Assembly: GCF_019703515.2 (NCBI RefSeq)
Contig: NC_059365.1
Coordinates: 40,933,501-40,997,500 of the forward strand
Origin: Myxocyprinus asiaticus
Taxonomy: Eukaryota; Chordata; Actinopteri; Cypriniformes; Catostomidae
Direction of reading: 5' to 3'
Length of the DNA: 64,000 bases
Under the pieces are notes generated by a model that had not been told where the DNA came from, made no database searches, and worked only from the letters and a program-made list of their open reading frames with translations. This document shows positions 12,501 through 23,270 of the stretch, in pieces; the first letter of the stretch is position 1, and each line of letters opens with the position of its first letter. The translations under genes were made by a program, and so were the position numbers.

Positions 12501-15033
12501 GCACAGCACGCTAAAACCCTCTTCAAGACATAGTATCTCTAAATTGGTGGTGTCTACATGATCCCAAACCAGTGTAATTATACAGGGCTTCCTTTACACA
12601 GACTAGACGTTCACACAACCCACCAACTAGTCGAGTTTGAAAATATGCACTTTTGCACATCCCTGCTCGACAGCCAGCAGAGAGATACACAAGCATTAGC
12701 ATGTTGTGTTTTAGAGGGCTGGTTGGGGGTGGCATACTGAGATATTCCTGCCTCTCTCTTTTTTTTATCAGCAAATGAAATATGCACTGAATGACCTCTT
12801 AGCATAAAAAAAAAAACAGGAGAGAACTGTCAAGACCGACATCTTTAGCTGTGATTTAAATCTTTCGTTCACTCATTCCCCTCTCTCTATCTCTTAAGTC
12901 TAGTTTTTTCACAGTCTTATGTGTCAAGCTGGGTGTTAACCTAAAATATTGCAGTAGTGCAAAGCAGCCCTCACAAATGGCAACGTTTGGGTCAAAAGAG
13001 AAAAATCTCTCTTAACTTAAGCACACTATCGTGTCTGCTGTTGCTTCTCTTTTCTCAGGATGAATTATAAACAAGAGAGTGCAGAAGTCAGTGTAAGTGC
13101 TTGTGTATGTGTGCCTGTGTGTAGTGGTACCAATTAGGGCTGGGTGATGTATCAAATACATGATATATTTGTGATGATTTTACTGCCGAAATAAAATGAA
13201 GCACCATCGTGAATTAAATGGGCTTTTTAAGTGGCCATTAAGTTTCCTAAAGAGTGTCAGTAGACTAGTTTAACAATTCCTCCTTGTCTTGCTACTCGTG
13301 CATATGAGAGCACTATGACAGAGATGTTTTAATAGCATCTTTGATTTAAACTTAGAAAAAATAGTAACAAATGCCGTTAGAGTTGGTAAATGTAATTTAT
13401 TTTTGTGAATCAGTTCAGTTTCAACTATTCAATACAAAGCTGATTTAAAAAAAAAAAAAAATGTAAGTGCACTTAAAAATTCATACAAATATGTGTAGCT
13501 AAATAATTGTTAATTGTTTTATTGGGGCATATAAATGAAAATGAAATATTCTTCTGTTCATTTAGTTACAGTGTGGAAAACATGCCTTGATTTATTTTGA
13601 ACTTGATTTTTACTGTATTTATTTACCATGCCTTGAGGGTACCTGAGCACTTTGGGCACAGCGCCACCTTGTGGTGCAGAAATCTGGAAAATTGCTTTTT
13701 GGGCCATTTCTTTTCAGTACTTTAAGCTAAAATTATGACACCAAAACCAAAATTTATATATGACCTTATGAACTTGTCCTGAGATTCCATATGAAGTTTC
13801 AGGATGGTGTCATCTAGTGGTCAGAAATTATCATAAATGGTTCTATGTACAAATTTCCTGTTTACTGCTTGATCTAAAATGATGATTTTGGCCTCATTGG
13901 ATGAGCCGGCAATGCTTGCTAAGCTTCTAAGTCTGCTGCTTAAGTGCTCACCCCAGTAATTGCTGCTTGCAGCTATATTTATTATTATTATTGTTATTAT
14001 ACAATAGTAATATATTTCTGTAATAAAATCTTAACTTGCACGGGGCATTGCTATGGGGCTGAGTTAAACCAAGAAGTTAGCGTCAAGCTTTTACTTAGGT
14101 TAACGTTAAGCTGCAAAACTGCAGTCCACAACAGCTGTATAACATGCTCATCATATTAACATCTCCTTCTCTGTCCACAAATACCTGGTGCTATGGGTGT
14201 ATTATTTGTCTTTGTATATCAATTTATAGTGGTCCAAAAGTGCGGTCACATTTACCTTTGCGCAGTGAAATTCACCAGACTTAAACTCCACACAATATTT
14301 GTGAGGGGAAATTCTTCACCACTGAAATTTACGATTGCACGGATTCCCATTGAAATGACTGCATTTCGCCTGCAAATTTTCACCATACAAAGGTAGTGAT
14401 TGCACCTTAACATTTTGGAATTATGCAAAAGGGTCAAATTAAAGTGAATGTGGAGCGCTTTAAATATCTGAAGCGCTCCGTGCGCGTTAGCAGACTTGAC
14501 CGAATTAATTATAAATAAATAAATTAGTTTGAGTAATTGTGTTTTCATCCATAATGAGTTGTGTGATTTTAAGCATTGCACCCCATGCATCTGTCATAGA
14601 AACCTGTCTGGGGCATTGCAGACTTTGCTGAGCAGGTGACCTCTCAGATGTAGAATGGGTGGAGTGTGTGTGCGTGTGTTTTCAAGCAGAAACAGCTCTG
14701 GGATCACAGCATGCAAAGAGATGTGAGACATGTCTTTGTCAAGTAGAGGCACTAGTCATACCCTCTGGTATGTACAACGACTGCAACCACTTCCTCTGGG
14801 CTCTGCGCTGTAGTTATACCCCAGACGCACCGCTAATGTGGAGCTTTTTGTCCAAACTGACTCACACAGCTCTAATTATTAAGCATCCAAATGAGTCGCT
14901 ACATTACAGAAACTCTGTTCCAGCCTTACCAACTCATCCTTTTTCCCCTCCGCTCTCTCTCTCTCTCTCCACATTTGTTTTCTTGCAGGTGATCAAAGAC
15001 CTTTGGAACTTTTTACAATCACTGAAAAAGTAA
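9446..15033 (+). CDS. Nucleophosmin/nucleoplasmin-family protein (npm1-like), 3' part of gene
   Basis: Three spliced exons (9446-9553, 11434-11508, 14989-15033) encode the last 75 residues of a nucleophosmin. The order is a basic/serine linker with the 'SEVKNKLSSAVKE' helix, then 'GKPLPKTEQKFENYAKSSF', then 'VIKDLWNFLQSLKK' and stop. This matches the C-terminal three-helix nucleic-acid-binding domain of NPM1, which binds G-quadruplex and rRNA and anchors the protein in the nucleolus. All introns are phase 0, with consensus GT-AG sites. The N-terminal chaperone core and acidic tracts are not visible, so the gene starts left of the window or in unrecognised exons. The second tryptophan of the human NPM1 terminus is Phe here. 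It could be npm1a, npm1b or another fish NPM paralogue; the linked fgf24 argues that paralogy needs phylogeny. Confidence 0.88.
9554..11433 (+). other. npm-like intron with a diverged ~75-bp tandem repeat
   Basis: The GT-AG intron is 1,880 bp. It contains a decayed tandem array at 10314-10910 (separate entry) and GC-richer non-repeat sequence at 9740-9960. No exon was recognised inside it. Confidence 0.75.
10314..10910. repeat. Diverged minisatellite, period ~71-79 bp
   Basis: The phrase 'ctgtagattcaaaag' and variants recur at about 10314, 10390, 10603, 10674, 10753, 10830 and 10903. Each is followed by 'aacc.gct.att' and 'ggaatc.gactacactgg'. Most spacings are 71-79 bp; the 213-bp gap equals about three units. 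Units are well diverged, so the array is old. Confidence 0.75.
11434..11508 (+). CDS. npm-like exon: second helix of C-terminal domain
   Basis: This 75-nt phase-0 exon encodes 25 residues, GKPLPKTEQKFENY followed by AKSSFRISDKQ. The acceptor is 'ctctgaacag' and the donor 'caa|gtgagt'. It is colinear with the human NPM1 exon '[21 protein letters not shown]', including the conserved Leu-Pro-Lys and Phe-x-Asn-Tyr. Confidence 0.92.
11509..14988 (+). other. npm-like last intron
   Basis: This 3,480-bp intron holds a family B element (11785-12133) and possible repeat debris at 13640-13990, with 'cgccaccttgtggtgcag' and 'cttgcagctatatttatt' motifs common in fish repeats. It also holds a fragment at 14225-14410 that resembles 52480-52630 (shared 'aaattcaccaaacttgaactcc'-type text). 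It ends with a strong pyrimidine tract (14950-14986) before the final exon. Confidence 0.7.
11785..12133 (+). mobile_element. Family B TIR element with tRNA-like core
   Basis: The left end 'ttgtggcagtttcttggtgaaatg' and right end 'agtagacatttcaccttgcaac' are inverted copies. The core reads 'actgatagagcgttgcacttgtgatgcaaagg' followed by a B-box-like 'gggtacgagtcctg', then the 'gtttaggtttagggtt' block. It inserted into the npm intron on the sense strand. Confidence 0.65.
14989..15033 (+). CDS. npm-like terminal coding exon
   Basis: The acceptor 'tttgttttcttgcag' is followed by 14 codons, VIKDLWNFLQSLKK, and TAA at 15031-15033. The counterpart in human NPM1 is AIQDLWQWRKSL. Trp in 'DLW' is kept, the next aromatic position is Phe, and the tail is two residues longer. 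This helix carries the nucleolar localisation determinant in NPM1. Confidence 0.93.
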   Translation: MIKDLWNFLQSLKK

Positions 15034-15402
15034 TGGCTGCTCTGCGCTCCCCGTCCCGTCCCGGTGCAGCAGAAGTCTGGGGTGAGCCAGTTACTGCACT
15101 TAAACTGTGCGATCTGGCCTCTTCCCCTCCCAATGCGATCTGCTTGCTCTTCTCTGCTCTCTTCTCTCAGTTAAGAGATGGATGGAGCAGAACGGGCCTC
15201 AGCAATCGCAGAGATACCACGGTTAATGTTTTATCTGTTTTGTTTTTTATTTTTTAAATAATGAAAGCTGATGATTTTTTTCTTTGTTAAAAAGGCTCTC
15301 TTCAAAGAACATTATTGAAATGTTTCAGTAAGGCTGATATCATTTTAAAAAGCTACTTAGAGGAATACTCCTGGTTCAATACAATACAAAAAAAAAATAA
15401 AA
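15034..15402 (+). other. npm-like 3'UTR with possible poly(A) signal
   Basis: Sequence after the stop is GC-rich at first (15035-15230), then AT-rich. AATAAA occurs at 15396-15401, inside what looks like a fragment of the TTAA-flanked MITE family ('ggaatactcctggttcaatac'), and again at 15465-15470. Either could end the transcript. A GT-AG pair at 15082-15170 is discussed in the findings. Confidence 0.45.
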
Positions 15403-15438
15403 ATGCAACAGCTTTTTGCAATGCCAGCCGTAGACCAA

Positions 15439-15826
15439 CTTATGGTGTCTTGATACCACTACGTAATAAATTATAATAAAAAAACAAGTTAATTCTAACT
15501 TTGTATCTCACAATTCTTACTTTTTGTTTTGCAATTGCAAGAAAAAAGTCAAAATTGCAATTGTGACTATTTCTTGAAATTGCGATTTATAAAGAATTGC
15601 AAGTTATAAAGTTTTAATTGTTAGATATAAAGTCAGAATTACTTTTTGTGTGTGTGTGTGTGGCAGGATCAGGCTCTATAATATGGTGCCTTGATTATGC
15701 CACTGAATTAAAAAAGGGGGGAAAAAAAGGTAATTCTGTCTTTATTTCTCGCAATTGCAAATTATAAAGTGAGAATTACCATTTTTATTTTGTTTTTATT
15801 CTGTGGCGTAATCAAGACGCCATATT
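15439..15826. repeat. Low-complexity repeat with inverted ends
   Basis: Ends 'atggtgtcttgataccac' and 'gcgtaatcaagacgccat' are roughly inverted. The interior is dominated by 'gcaattgcaa', 'ttataaag' and 'gaatta' words in both orientations plus a short (TG)n, a pattern common in fish simple-repeat-derived elements. It has no coding potential. Confidence 0.5.
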
Positions 15827-16660
15827 ATTACTTTATTTTTGCAATTTTAAGAGATACGACTTCCATACCTGCTTGCCTCTGGTGTATGTTTGAGAACATA
15901 ATCACTTTTTTCTGTAAACAGTCCCTTTTATTTCAATGTGTAAAGATGGCAGCTGAATTGCTGAATTTAATAATGCTAAAGGATCCGCCCAATTCTGAGT
16001 ATTCCGTCTGGCACGAATGTTCTGACCGAAAAGTCTGTCTAGCTTGCAGTATTCCGTGTAGCCCTCAGTATCCCGCTCTGCTGGGATTCTAAAAGCCTTA
16101 ATCATTTAAGGTTTTCTATCATCTCTCAAGTGCTATAGATGCTCTGGTAAAAGTTTGCTTGAAAGTACGGTCAGAAGATACCTTTTAAAATGTGATTGTT
16201 AACTCATGATTTTGGTCAGTAGGTATGACCACAAAAATTGTATGTTTTGAAATCCAGGTTTGGTAAGTTTTCTTTCGATGTTTTATCATATTGTTTATTT
16301 TAATGCTAAACAGTTTTATTTTTGAAAGTGGAATAGTCTGCCCTCGATTTAATGCCTTTGGTTTGTTGCTTAACTCTAAGACTGTTTGAGGAAGAGTCTG
16401 AATCTTATCTCTGAGGATATTTCTCCATCTCCAGAGAAGAGCGTTCTCCATTTATCCTGAATTTTCACTTGATTGACTTTTTTGAAGAAGCAATGTTTCA
16501 GTTCCATCTTTGTGACTTCCTATTCTTGTCTGAAACTGAATAAAAGTGTCAGCTGAATAGAACGTGTTGCCTTTTCTATTTACGCTGCTGATTTGTGGGA
16601 AAAATGATTCAGACATTGAGGACATATGGTTCCTAAGCTGGAATCCGGTCAGATCCATAT
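15827..16660. other. Intergenic, nothing recognised
   Basis: AT-rich sequence. ORFs at 15769-16092 and 16452-16658 show no domains. No repeat termini could be paired. Confidence 0.4.
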
Positions 16661-16853
16661 TTACATTTATGCATTTGGCAGATGCTTTTATCCAAAGTGA
16701 CTTACAGTGTACTTGTTACAGGGACAATACCCCCAGAACAATGTGGAGTTAAGTACCTTGCTTAAGGACACAATGGTGGTGGCTGTAGGGATTGAACCAA
16801 CAACCTTCTGATTACCAGTTATGTACTTTAGCCCACTACGCCACCACCACCAC
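16661..16853 (-). mobile_element. tRNA-derived SINE (family C), minus strand
   Basis: The plus strand begins 'ttacatttatgcatttggcag' and 'cttttatccaaagtgactta', a tail block seen throughout teleost genomes. It ends with the reverse complement of a tRNA-like head: on the minus strand 'ggcgtagtgggctaaagtac' and B-box 'ttggttcaatccctac'. Confidence 0.75.
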
Positions 16854-17004
16854 TCCTTCACATTGAAACAGAAATGTCATTCAGGATTATGATAATGGAT
16901 CTGGCCTGGGATAAATATTATTTGCTTAATATGTTTTAATTCATTTTACAAAACCCTTCCCATATAGGTAAAAGATATACAAATGATGATGCAAGGCAAA
17001 ATAT

Positions 17005-17575
17005 TAAATGCAATGGATCAATGTTTAATGAGTAATCCATTAAATTGACAAAATGGTAAATTTTCATTTGTGATTTAGGAGCAAAACTACAGATAAAATA
17101 ATAACCTTAGAAAGGTGGCAGCACCTTTTTATTTAACAGAACTATGTGAAGTTGAACAATTAATGAACTGAACAACATTGAGAGCCCCATATCATACCAA
17201 GGGCCTTAAAAATGAAGATATGAAAAGGAAAGTTTGTTCTGAACCATAGTCTAAAAGGATATCAAGATATCTTTAATACTTCTGGAGTTGTAGACACTCC
17301 AACTTTGGAACAAAATCACAACCAAAAAAAAAATAAACACAACTTTGGCATATAATGCAACAAGAGGTGCTGAAGTCAACTTATATTAGTAATTGACGTA
17401 CCTATCTCTGTGTAAAAATAAAATAAGGGCACTATCACCTTTCTTGGGTAATGTTTTTTTAACCTGTAGATTTGCTCCAAAGTCATAGATGAAAGTTTTC
17501 ATTTTGACCTCCCTCTACAAAATAATGGATTACTCAGGAAATATTAATTGCACACTTGGGCGTGTTAAGAATGTA
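17005..17575. mobile_element. Inverted-repeat element, probably a MITE
   Basis: The left arm contains 'gagtaatccatt' and 'aggagcaaaactacagataaa', then 'ccttagaaaggtggca'. The right arm contains the complements in reverse order: 'tatcacctttcttggg', 'cctgtagatttgctcc', 'aatggattactc'. Arms of about 100 bp enclose ~300 bp with no coding capacity. Confidence 0.5.
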
Positions 17576-17588
17576 TACAGTTTATATA

Positions 17589-18834
17589 TACTGGCGGCCA
17601 AAAGTTTGGAATAATGTACAGATTTAGCTGTTTCTGGAGGAAATTGGTACTTTAATTCACTGAAGTGGCATTCAATTGATCACAAAGTATAGTCAGGACA
17701 TTACTGATGTAAAAAAACAGCACCATCACTATTTGAAAAAAGGCATTTTTGATCAAATCTAGACAGTCCCATTTCCAGCAGCCATCACTCCAACACCTTA
17801 TCCTTGAGTAATCATGCTAAATTTAATTTGGTACTAGAAAATCACTTGTCATTATATCAAACACAGTTGAAAGCTATTTGGTTTGTTAAATGAATCTTAA
17901 CATTGTCTTTGTGTTTGTTTTTGAGTTGCCACAGTATGCAATAGACTGGCATGTCTTAAGGTCAATATTAGGTCAAAAATGGCAGAAATAAAGAGAAACT
18001 GCTTTCTTTAGAAACTCGTCAGTCAATCATTGTTTTGAGGAATGAAGGCTATACAATGCTTGAAATTGCCAAAAAACTGAAGATTTCATACAAAGGTGTA
18101 CACTACAGTCTTCAAAGATAAAGGACAACTGGCTCTAACAAGGACAGAAAGAGATGTGGAAGGCCAGATGTACAACTAAACAAGAGGATAAATACATCAG
18201 AGTCTCTAGTTTGAGAAATAGACACCTCACATGTCCTCAGCTGACAGCTTCATTGAATTCTACCCGCTCAACACCAGTTTCATGTACAAAAGTAAAGAGA
18301 AGACTCAGGGGTGCAGGCCTTATGGGAAGAATTGCAAAGAAAAAGACACTTTTGAAACAGAAAAACAAAAAAAAGGTTAGACTGGGCAAAGAAACACAGA
18401 CATTGTACAACAGATAATTGGAAAAGAGTGTTATGGATCTTAAACCCATTGAGCTCGGTGGGATCAGCTAGACTGTAAGGTGCATGAGAAGTGCCCGACA
18501 AGACAGCCACATCTATGGCAAGTGCTACAGGAAGTGTGGGGTGAAATGTCACCTGAGAATCTGGACAAACTGACAGCTAGAATGCCAAGGATCTGCAAAG
18601 CTGTCATTGCTGTACATGGAGGATTTTTGGATGAGAACTCTTTGAAGTAGTTTAAGAAGTTCTGAATGTTTTTTTTTTTTTTTTTTTCAAATTGTAATAG
18701 TAATTTTTCATGTTATTAATGTCCTGACTATTCATTGTGATCAGTTGAATGCCACTTTGGTGAATAAAAGTACCAATTTCATTCCATAAGAGCAAAATCT
18801 GTACATTATTCCAAACATTTGCCCACCAGTGTAT
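17589..18834 (+). mobile_element. Tc1-like transposon, internally deleted
   Basis: The left end 'tatactggcggccaaaagtt' and the right end 'acatttgcccaccagtgta' are inverted, with TA at the edges. The plus strand carries transposase pieces: N-terminal helix-turn-helix region from about 17978, a readable block at 18154-18417 ('GRIAKKKTLLKQKNKKK'), and a C-terminal tail ending near 18650 ('DENSLK'). The DDE catalytic core is missing, deleted after 'gtgttatggatctt' at about 18430. A truncated relative lies at 36913-37760. Confidence 0.8.
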
Positions 18835-19686
18835 ATTTTTTATTTGGATTATTAATGAAAACTGACAAATCATGGACAATGTTGTGTTGTGTCATCGCAA
18901 TAATATGAAAATAATCCTAGTTTTCTGTTTCTAGTATTCTAATTTGATAAAACACCAGGTGACCAAGTCTGGGAACCCTTTAGCACCCTTTTCCTTGCAA
19001 AGGCCCCCTGCAATTGCTTTGCTAATTTAGTTTGAAAAGTATTCTCCATGCAGTAACCACATGGTGGCAATGATAGCTTAAAATGAGAGGGTTTTTTGAT
19101 TTATGGAAGGTCAAATCCCAATCTAGTGTAAGGGGCAAATTAATCACCCTCTCACCTGAATTACTCTCTTTCATTATGCCTGCTGACATTCACCTACTTC
19201 CTGTTGTCTGGGTCCACAGCAGGAAGTGAGCTCAGCAGACAGGGTGTGTGTGGGAGCAAGACTTGAACTATTGCTGTGTGGAATTCCCCCTCTTTACCAA
19301 TGGTGAAAAATTCCAGATCAGCACACACTCCAGGCAGAAACGGGGATGAAAGAGAACTTCAAGACATTTCACCTGAATCCATGAGCCATTCCAATCAGCA
19401 GTTAATCAGTAGGAATTATAAAATATTTTTACTGATTAAGCTGTCTTTGACTGGAGGGTCACAATCAACAGTGTCTGCAAGATCATGTTGGGGACATAAA
19501 GCAATTTGATGCTGTTTCATAGTGGGATGGAACAGAAGCAGCTGTCCTGATTGTCCTGAACACTGTGTTGCTAAGGTGCACATTTGTGTTTAACTGTGCA
19601 AACACCAGGTCTAGGCAACCTTGTCTCATAGAATCACATTACTTTACCTAAATGTTTGCTAAATGGTTTTTACGTTGCTCGTCATA
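18835..19686. other. Intergenic, nothing recognised
   Basis: No exon or repeat termini identified. The ORF at 19276-19509 has no domain. Confidence 0.4.
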
Positions 19687-20256
19687 CGCATCACGGCAGT
19701 TTCCAAGTGAAATGAACACTAGAGGACAACAACGACTTTTATTCACTTCCATACAAATCACGAGTAAAACGGCAGATTAGCAGTTCAGTACACTTTTTGT
19801 CCTGTTCCTCACACAATGCTATCTTATGATATCTAAACACTTTTACTATAGAACATGACTTGTGCGGCGATACATTTTAATGTTTGAATTATATTACCAA
19901 CTGCATTTATTAGCTTGTTTACTCGTGATCAAATTGTGTGATAGCTCAACTGATAGAGCATTGCTCTTGTGATGTAAAGGACCGAGATACAAGTCCTGGA
20001 GTCGACACGTGAGCCGAATTGTCACAGAAGCACCATAAAGTGGCACAGTTGCTTCAGCAATGGAGATTTTCATCTCACATTTGCTTTTATGGCACTATCG
20101 GTTAGATTTAGGTTTAAGGTTTAGGATAGGAAGGTTGGTTTTGTTGATTGAAAACTTGATAGAGCATTAACCTTAAAAACCTCACCTGTTAGGGAGAACG
20201 TTTAATTTGCTTTTAGCGCCACACAGTGGACATTCCACCTCAGAACTGCCATCAAA
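19687..20256 (+). mobile_element. Family B TIR element with tRNA-like core, longest uninterrupted copy
   Basis: The left end 'cgcatcacggcagtttcc' and right end 'acctcagaactgcc' are inverted. The core at 19940-20010 reads 'gatagctcaactgatagagc', then 'gatacaagtcctgg', resembling tRNA A and B boxes. It is followed by the 'ggttagatttaggtttaagg' block and 'gcgccacacagtggacattcc'. About 570 bp; it is the best copy for defining the family. Confidence 0.7.
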
Positions 20257-21523
20257 CATGTAATGATCCACGTAATATCTCGAAACTCACTTTTGAAGTC
20301 GTTATTATTGGAAATCCAGTTTGGAACAACACTACAGCATGGACTGTCCCTCCTTTGAAGTGCCCTGCGAAAGCATCACCTGTGCCGTTTAGAACAGAGA
20401 CATGTGCATTTAACAGATGTAGGTGGAGGGTACATTCTAGAAAGTGTTTAATTGGACAGAATTTCTTGGCAGCTTTGTGACAGCATGAACTTTCCTGGGT
20501 CTTTTATGAAGGAAGAGAGAGACTGCAAATATTTGTATGCGTACATCTGCTGAAAGCGAATTTTGTGAACATTTGGAAGTACACCAATATAAAGAAGACC
20601 TTAAAGCTACATGGGCTAAAACTAACAAAATTTTAATTTCATGTGGTGTCTTTAAAGCTGATGCTCTGTTTGGAAAGATACAACACTGAAGCTGGCTGTT
20701 TTACCTAGGCCAGGTAAAACAAAGAATTCATGCTCACGGTGATAACACAGACTGCTGAAGTGCACAGGAGACAGATTTGTAAACATTGACTGTGGGAGAG
20801 TGAAAGAATGGCAACTTGGCATGTTTAGCGAGACCCTGGAGGGCAAAAACTGGTTGGATCAAGGCTGATTAAATTTTTGACATTGCCTCAATTTCAGCTG
20901 TCATGAGCTTGGCAGTGATATGGCCCAGTCTCATTTGGGTCTGTGGTGCTTGTGATTGGTGGGGCCTGGACACCATCAGAACATGGGTCACCTTCAGAAC
21001 CTCAGTTTGGACTCTCTTCTTAGCTTACATCTCGACAAAGTGTTCCAATTTGTAAAACAAAGAGGGAAATTGAGTAAAGGATCAAAGTCCATCCTTCATG
21101 TGATTTTTCTTTTTTTTTTAAATCAAGATTAAATTTGATTAAATTTGATGCATACTGCACTCATAATTGGAAAACACTGAAATCGCGAACTCCAAATGGA
21201 CTGCCTTAAAGCAGTGCAGTTTCAGACTGATCCCACTGTTAATTTTTGCGACAGTAGGTCAAAAGTTCTTCAGCTGAAATCAGTCTGTGCTTACTGACAT
21301 TTGAGTCACTGCCCCCAGTGGCCGAAGCTGGAAGTGTTGTTGAGGAGAAATGTCCACAGAGTGGTGCCAAATGTGATGTATATTCTATGAACGGAATGTA
21401 TTTCTTTTCATAAACATATGCCCTAACCCAAACCCCAACCCTAAACCTAACGATCAGTAAAGGACAACTTTATTTTTGAGTGAAAATGTAACCTCCCGAA
21501 TCACACTTACCATTGTTTATAAA
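20257..21523. other. Intergenic; partial repeat near 21350-21460
   Basis: Mostly unassigned. At 21345-21460 there is 'gaaatgtccacagagtggtgcc' and 'cctaaccc..cctaaacctaac', which resembles the end and middle of a family B element on the minus strand, partly decayed. Confidence 0.4.
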
Positions 21524-22374
21524 CCGATAAGCCACAACAATAAAACCACCTGCTAATATTGTGTGGGTCCCCCTCGTGCCACCAAAACATCACCAACCCG
21601 CATCTCAGAATAGCATTCTGAGATGATATTCTTTTCACCACAATTGTACAGAGTGGTTATTTGAGTTACCATAGACTTTCTCAGTTTGAACCAGTCTGGC
21701 CATTCTCTGTTGACCTCTCTCAACAACAAGGCGTTTCCATCCGCAGAACTGCCACTCACTGGATGTTTTTTTTGTTTTTGGCACCATTCTGAGTAAATTC
21801 TAGAGACTGTTGTGCGTGAAAATCCCAGGAGATCAGCAGTTACAGAAATACTCAAAACCAGACCGTCTGGCACCAACAATCATCCATGTGATTATCTAAT
21901 CAGCCAATTGTGTGGCAGCAGTGCAGTGCATAAAATCATTCAGATACAGGTCAGGAGCTTCAGTTAATGTAAACATCAACCATCAGAATGGGGAAAAAAT
22001 GTGGTTTGTGGCATGATTGTTGGTGTGAGATGGGCTGGTTTGAGTATTTCTGTAACTGCTGATCTCCTGGGATTTTCACACACAACAGTCTCTAGAATTT
22101 ACTCAGAATGGTGCCAAAAACAAAAAACATCCAGTGAGCGGCAGTTCTGTGGATGGAAATGCCTTGTTGATGAGAGAGGTCAAAAGAGAATGGCCAGACT
22201 GGTTTGAATTGACAAAGTCAACGGTAACTCAGATAACCACTCTGTACAACTGTGATGAGAAGAATATCATCTCAGAATGCTATTCTGAGATGTGGGTTGG
22301 TGCTGATTTGGCGGCATGAGGGGGACCTACACAATATTAGGCAGGTAGTTTTAATGTTGTGGCTGATCTGTGTA
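21524..22374. mobile_element. Fold-back Tc1-like element (two inverted half copies)
   Basis: The left arm (21524 to about 21880) is the reverse complement of the right arm (about 22010-22374). Each starts from an end reading 'gccacaac.ttaaaaccacctgc' and encodes the same N-terminal transposase block with a helix-turn-helix ('ISVTADLLGFS.TTVSRIY'), on the minus strand in the left arm and on the plus strand in the right. No catalytic domain is present. The ~120-bp centre derives from the element's subterminal region. It would form a ~350-bp stem hairpin. Confidence 0.8.
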
Positions 22375-23270
22375 TGAAAACGATTACTTCTTGATTCCCA
22401 CGGGACGAGAAACTGTGTCTTTGAGGCTTTCAGACATTTCACCTTGAACCGGCCGCGATACGTGTAAGATGCAACATAATTTAATTTCGCAAAAAGGTCG
22501 CCACAAGCATGTAATTATAAAAAGATCAGGTTGAATACAACCTTAACATTTCTGCACTTAAATCCCCTGGAACTTTCGCCTGCTAGGCTGCCGTTGTAAG
22601 TGCGTTACTCTAAATGTTTTTTTCCGTTCTTCTTAGAAACTGAAGAATGATTGGAATTTATTTTTTAATCACCGATTGACAGAAGGCCACAGGTGCTTTT
22701 GACAGAGCTTAAGTTGTATTTACACCTGAATTTTTTTGTTATTCCTTTACTGTACTACAGAATAATTAGTCCCACCATCTCATTCTTCAGCTATTCTGTT
22801 TTTCCATTGGTGGGGAAAGGATTAGGCAATGTGTTCCTTAAGAGCCCCATGCTACCTGAGAGAAAGTTTACGCCAGAACAGTCATAGCCGAAGACTGTGG
22901 GAAAGTGAGAAGTTCCACAACCGCACAACGTTAATGAAACAGTTAAGAGCTTAGTTTGCTTCTAATGAACCAATGGAACAGATGAAATATATGTTGCATA
23001 GATGATAAATAGGGTTGGTCTTTTCAGGTCAGCAACGAAAGAATGAACTGTAAAGTGCTGTATGGTATCTTGTATTGCGTTTGTCCCCAAACACCTTGAA
23101 AAAATGAAAAGTTGCCAGTAATCAAGAAATCTGACGAGTCTCAAAAGGGTAAAAAAAAAAAAAATCCAAAATGTACAAAATAAAAATGTTTCCTGAGATG
23201 AGGAGCTGTAGAATAGTGATTCTTAACTGGTGGGTCAGGAGTTAGGAGAAAATGCTTCATAAATCTTTGA
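22375..23270. other. Intergenic; family B fragment at about 22430-22530
   Basis: 'cagacatttcaccttgaacc' followed by 'gcgatacgtgtaag' resembles a right end of family B plus flanking sequence. The rest is unassigned. Confidence 0.4.

Noticed and set aside
19940..20010. Possible tRNA gene
   Set aside because: A- and B-box-like motifs lie inside a repeated TIR element present in several copies, and no full cloverleaf with a convincing acceptor stem is seen.
21420..21460. Telomere-like 'ccctaacccaaacccc' sequence
   Set aside because: Not a regular TTAGGG array; it is the 'cctaaacctaac' block of the family B element.
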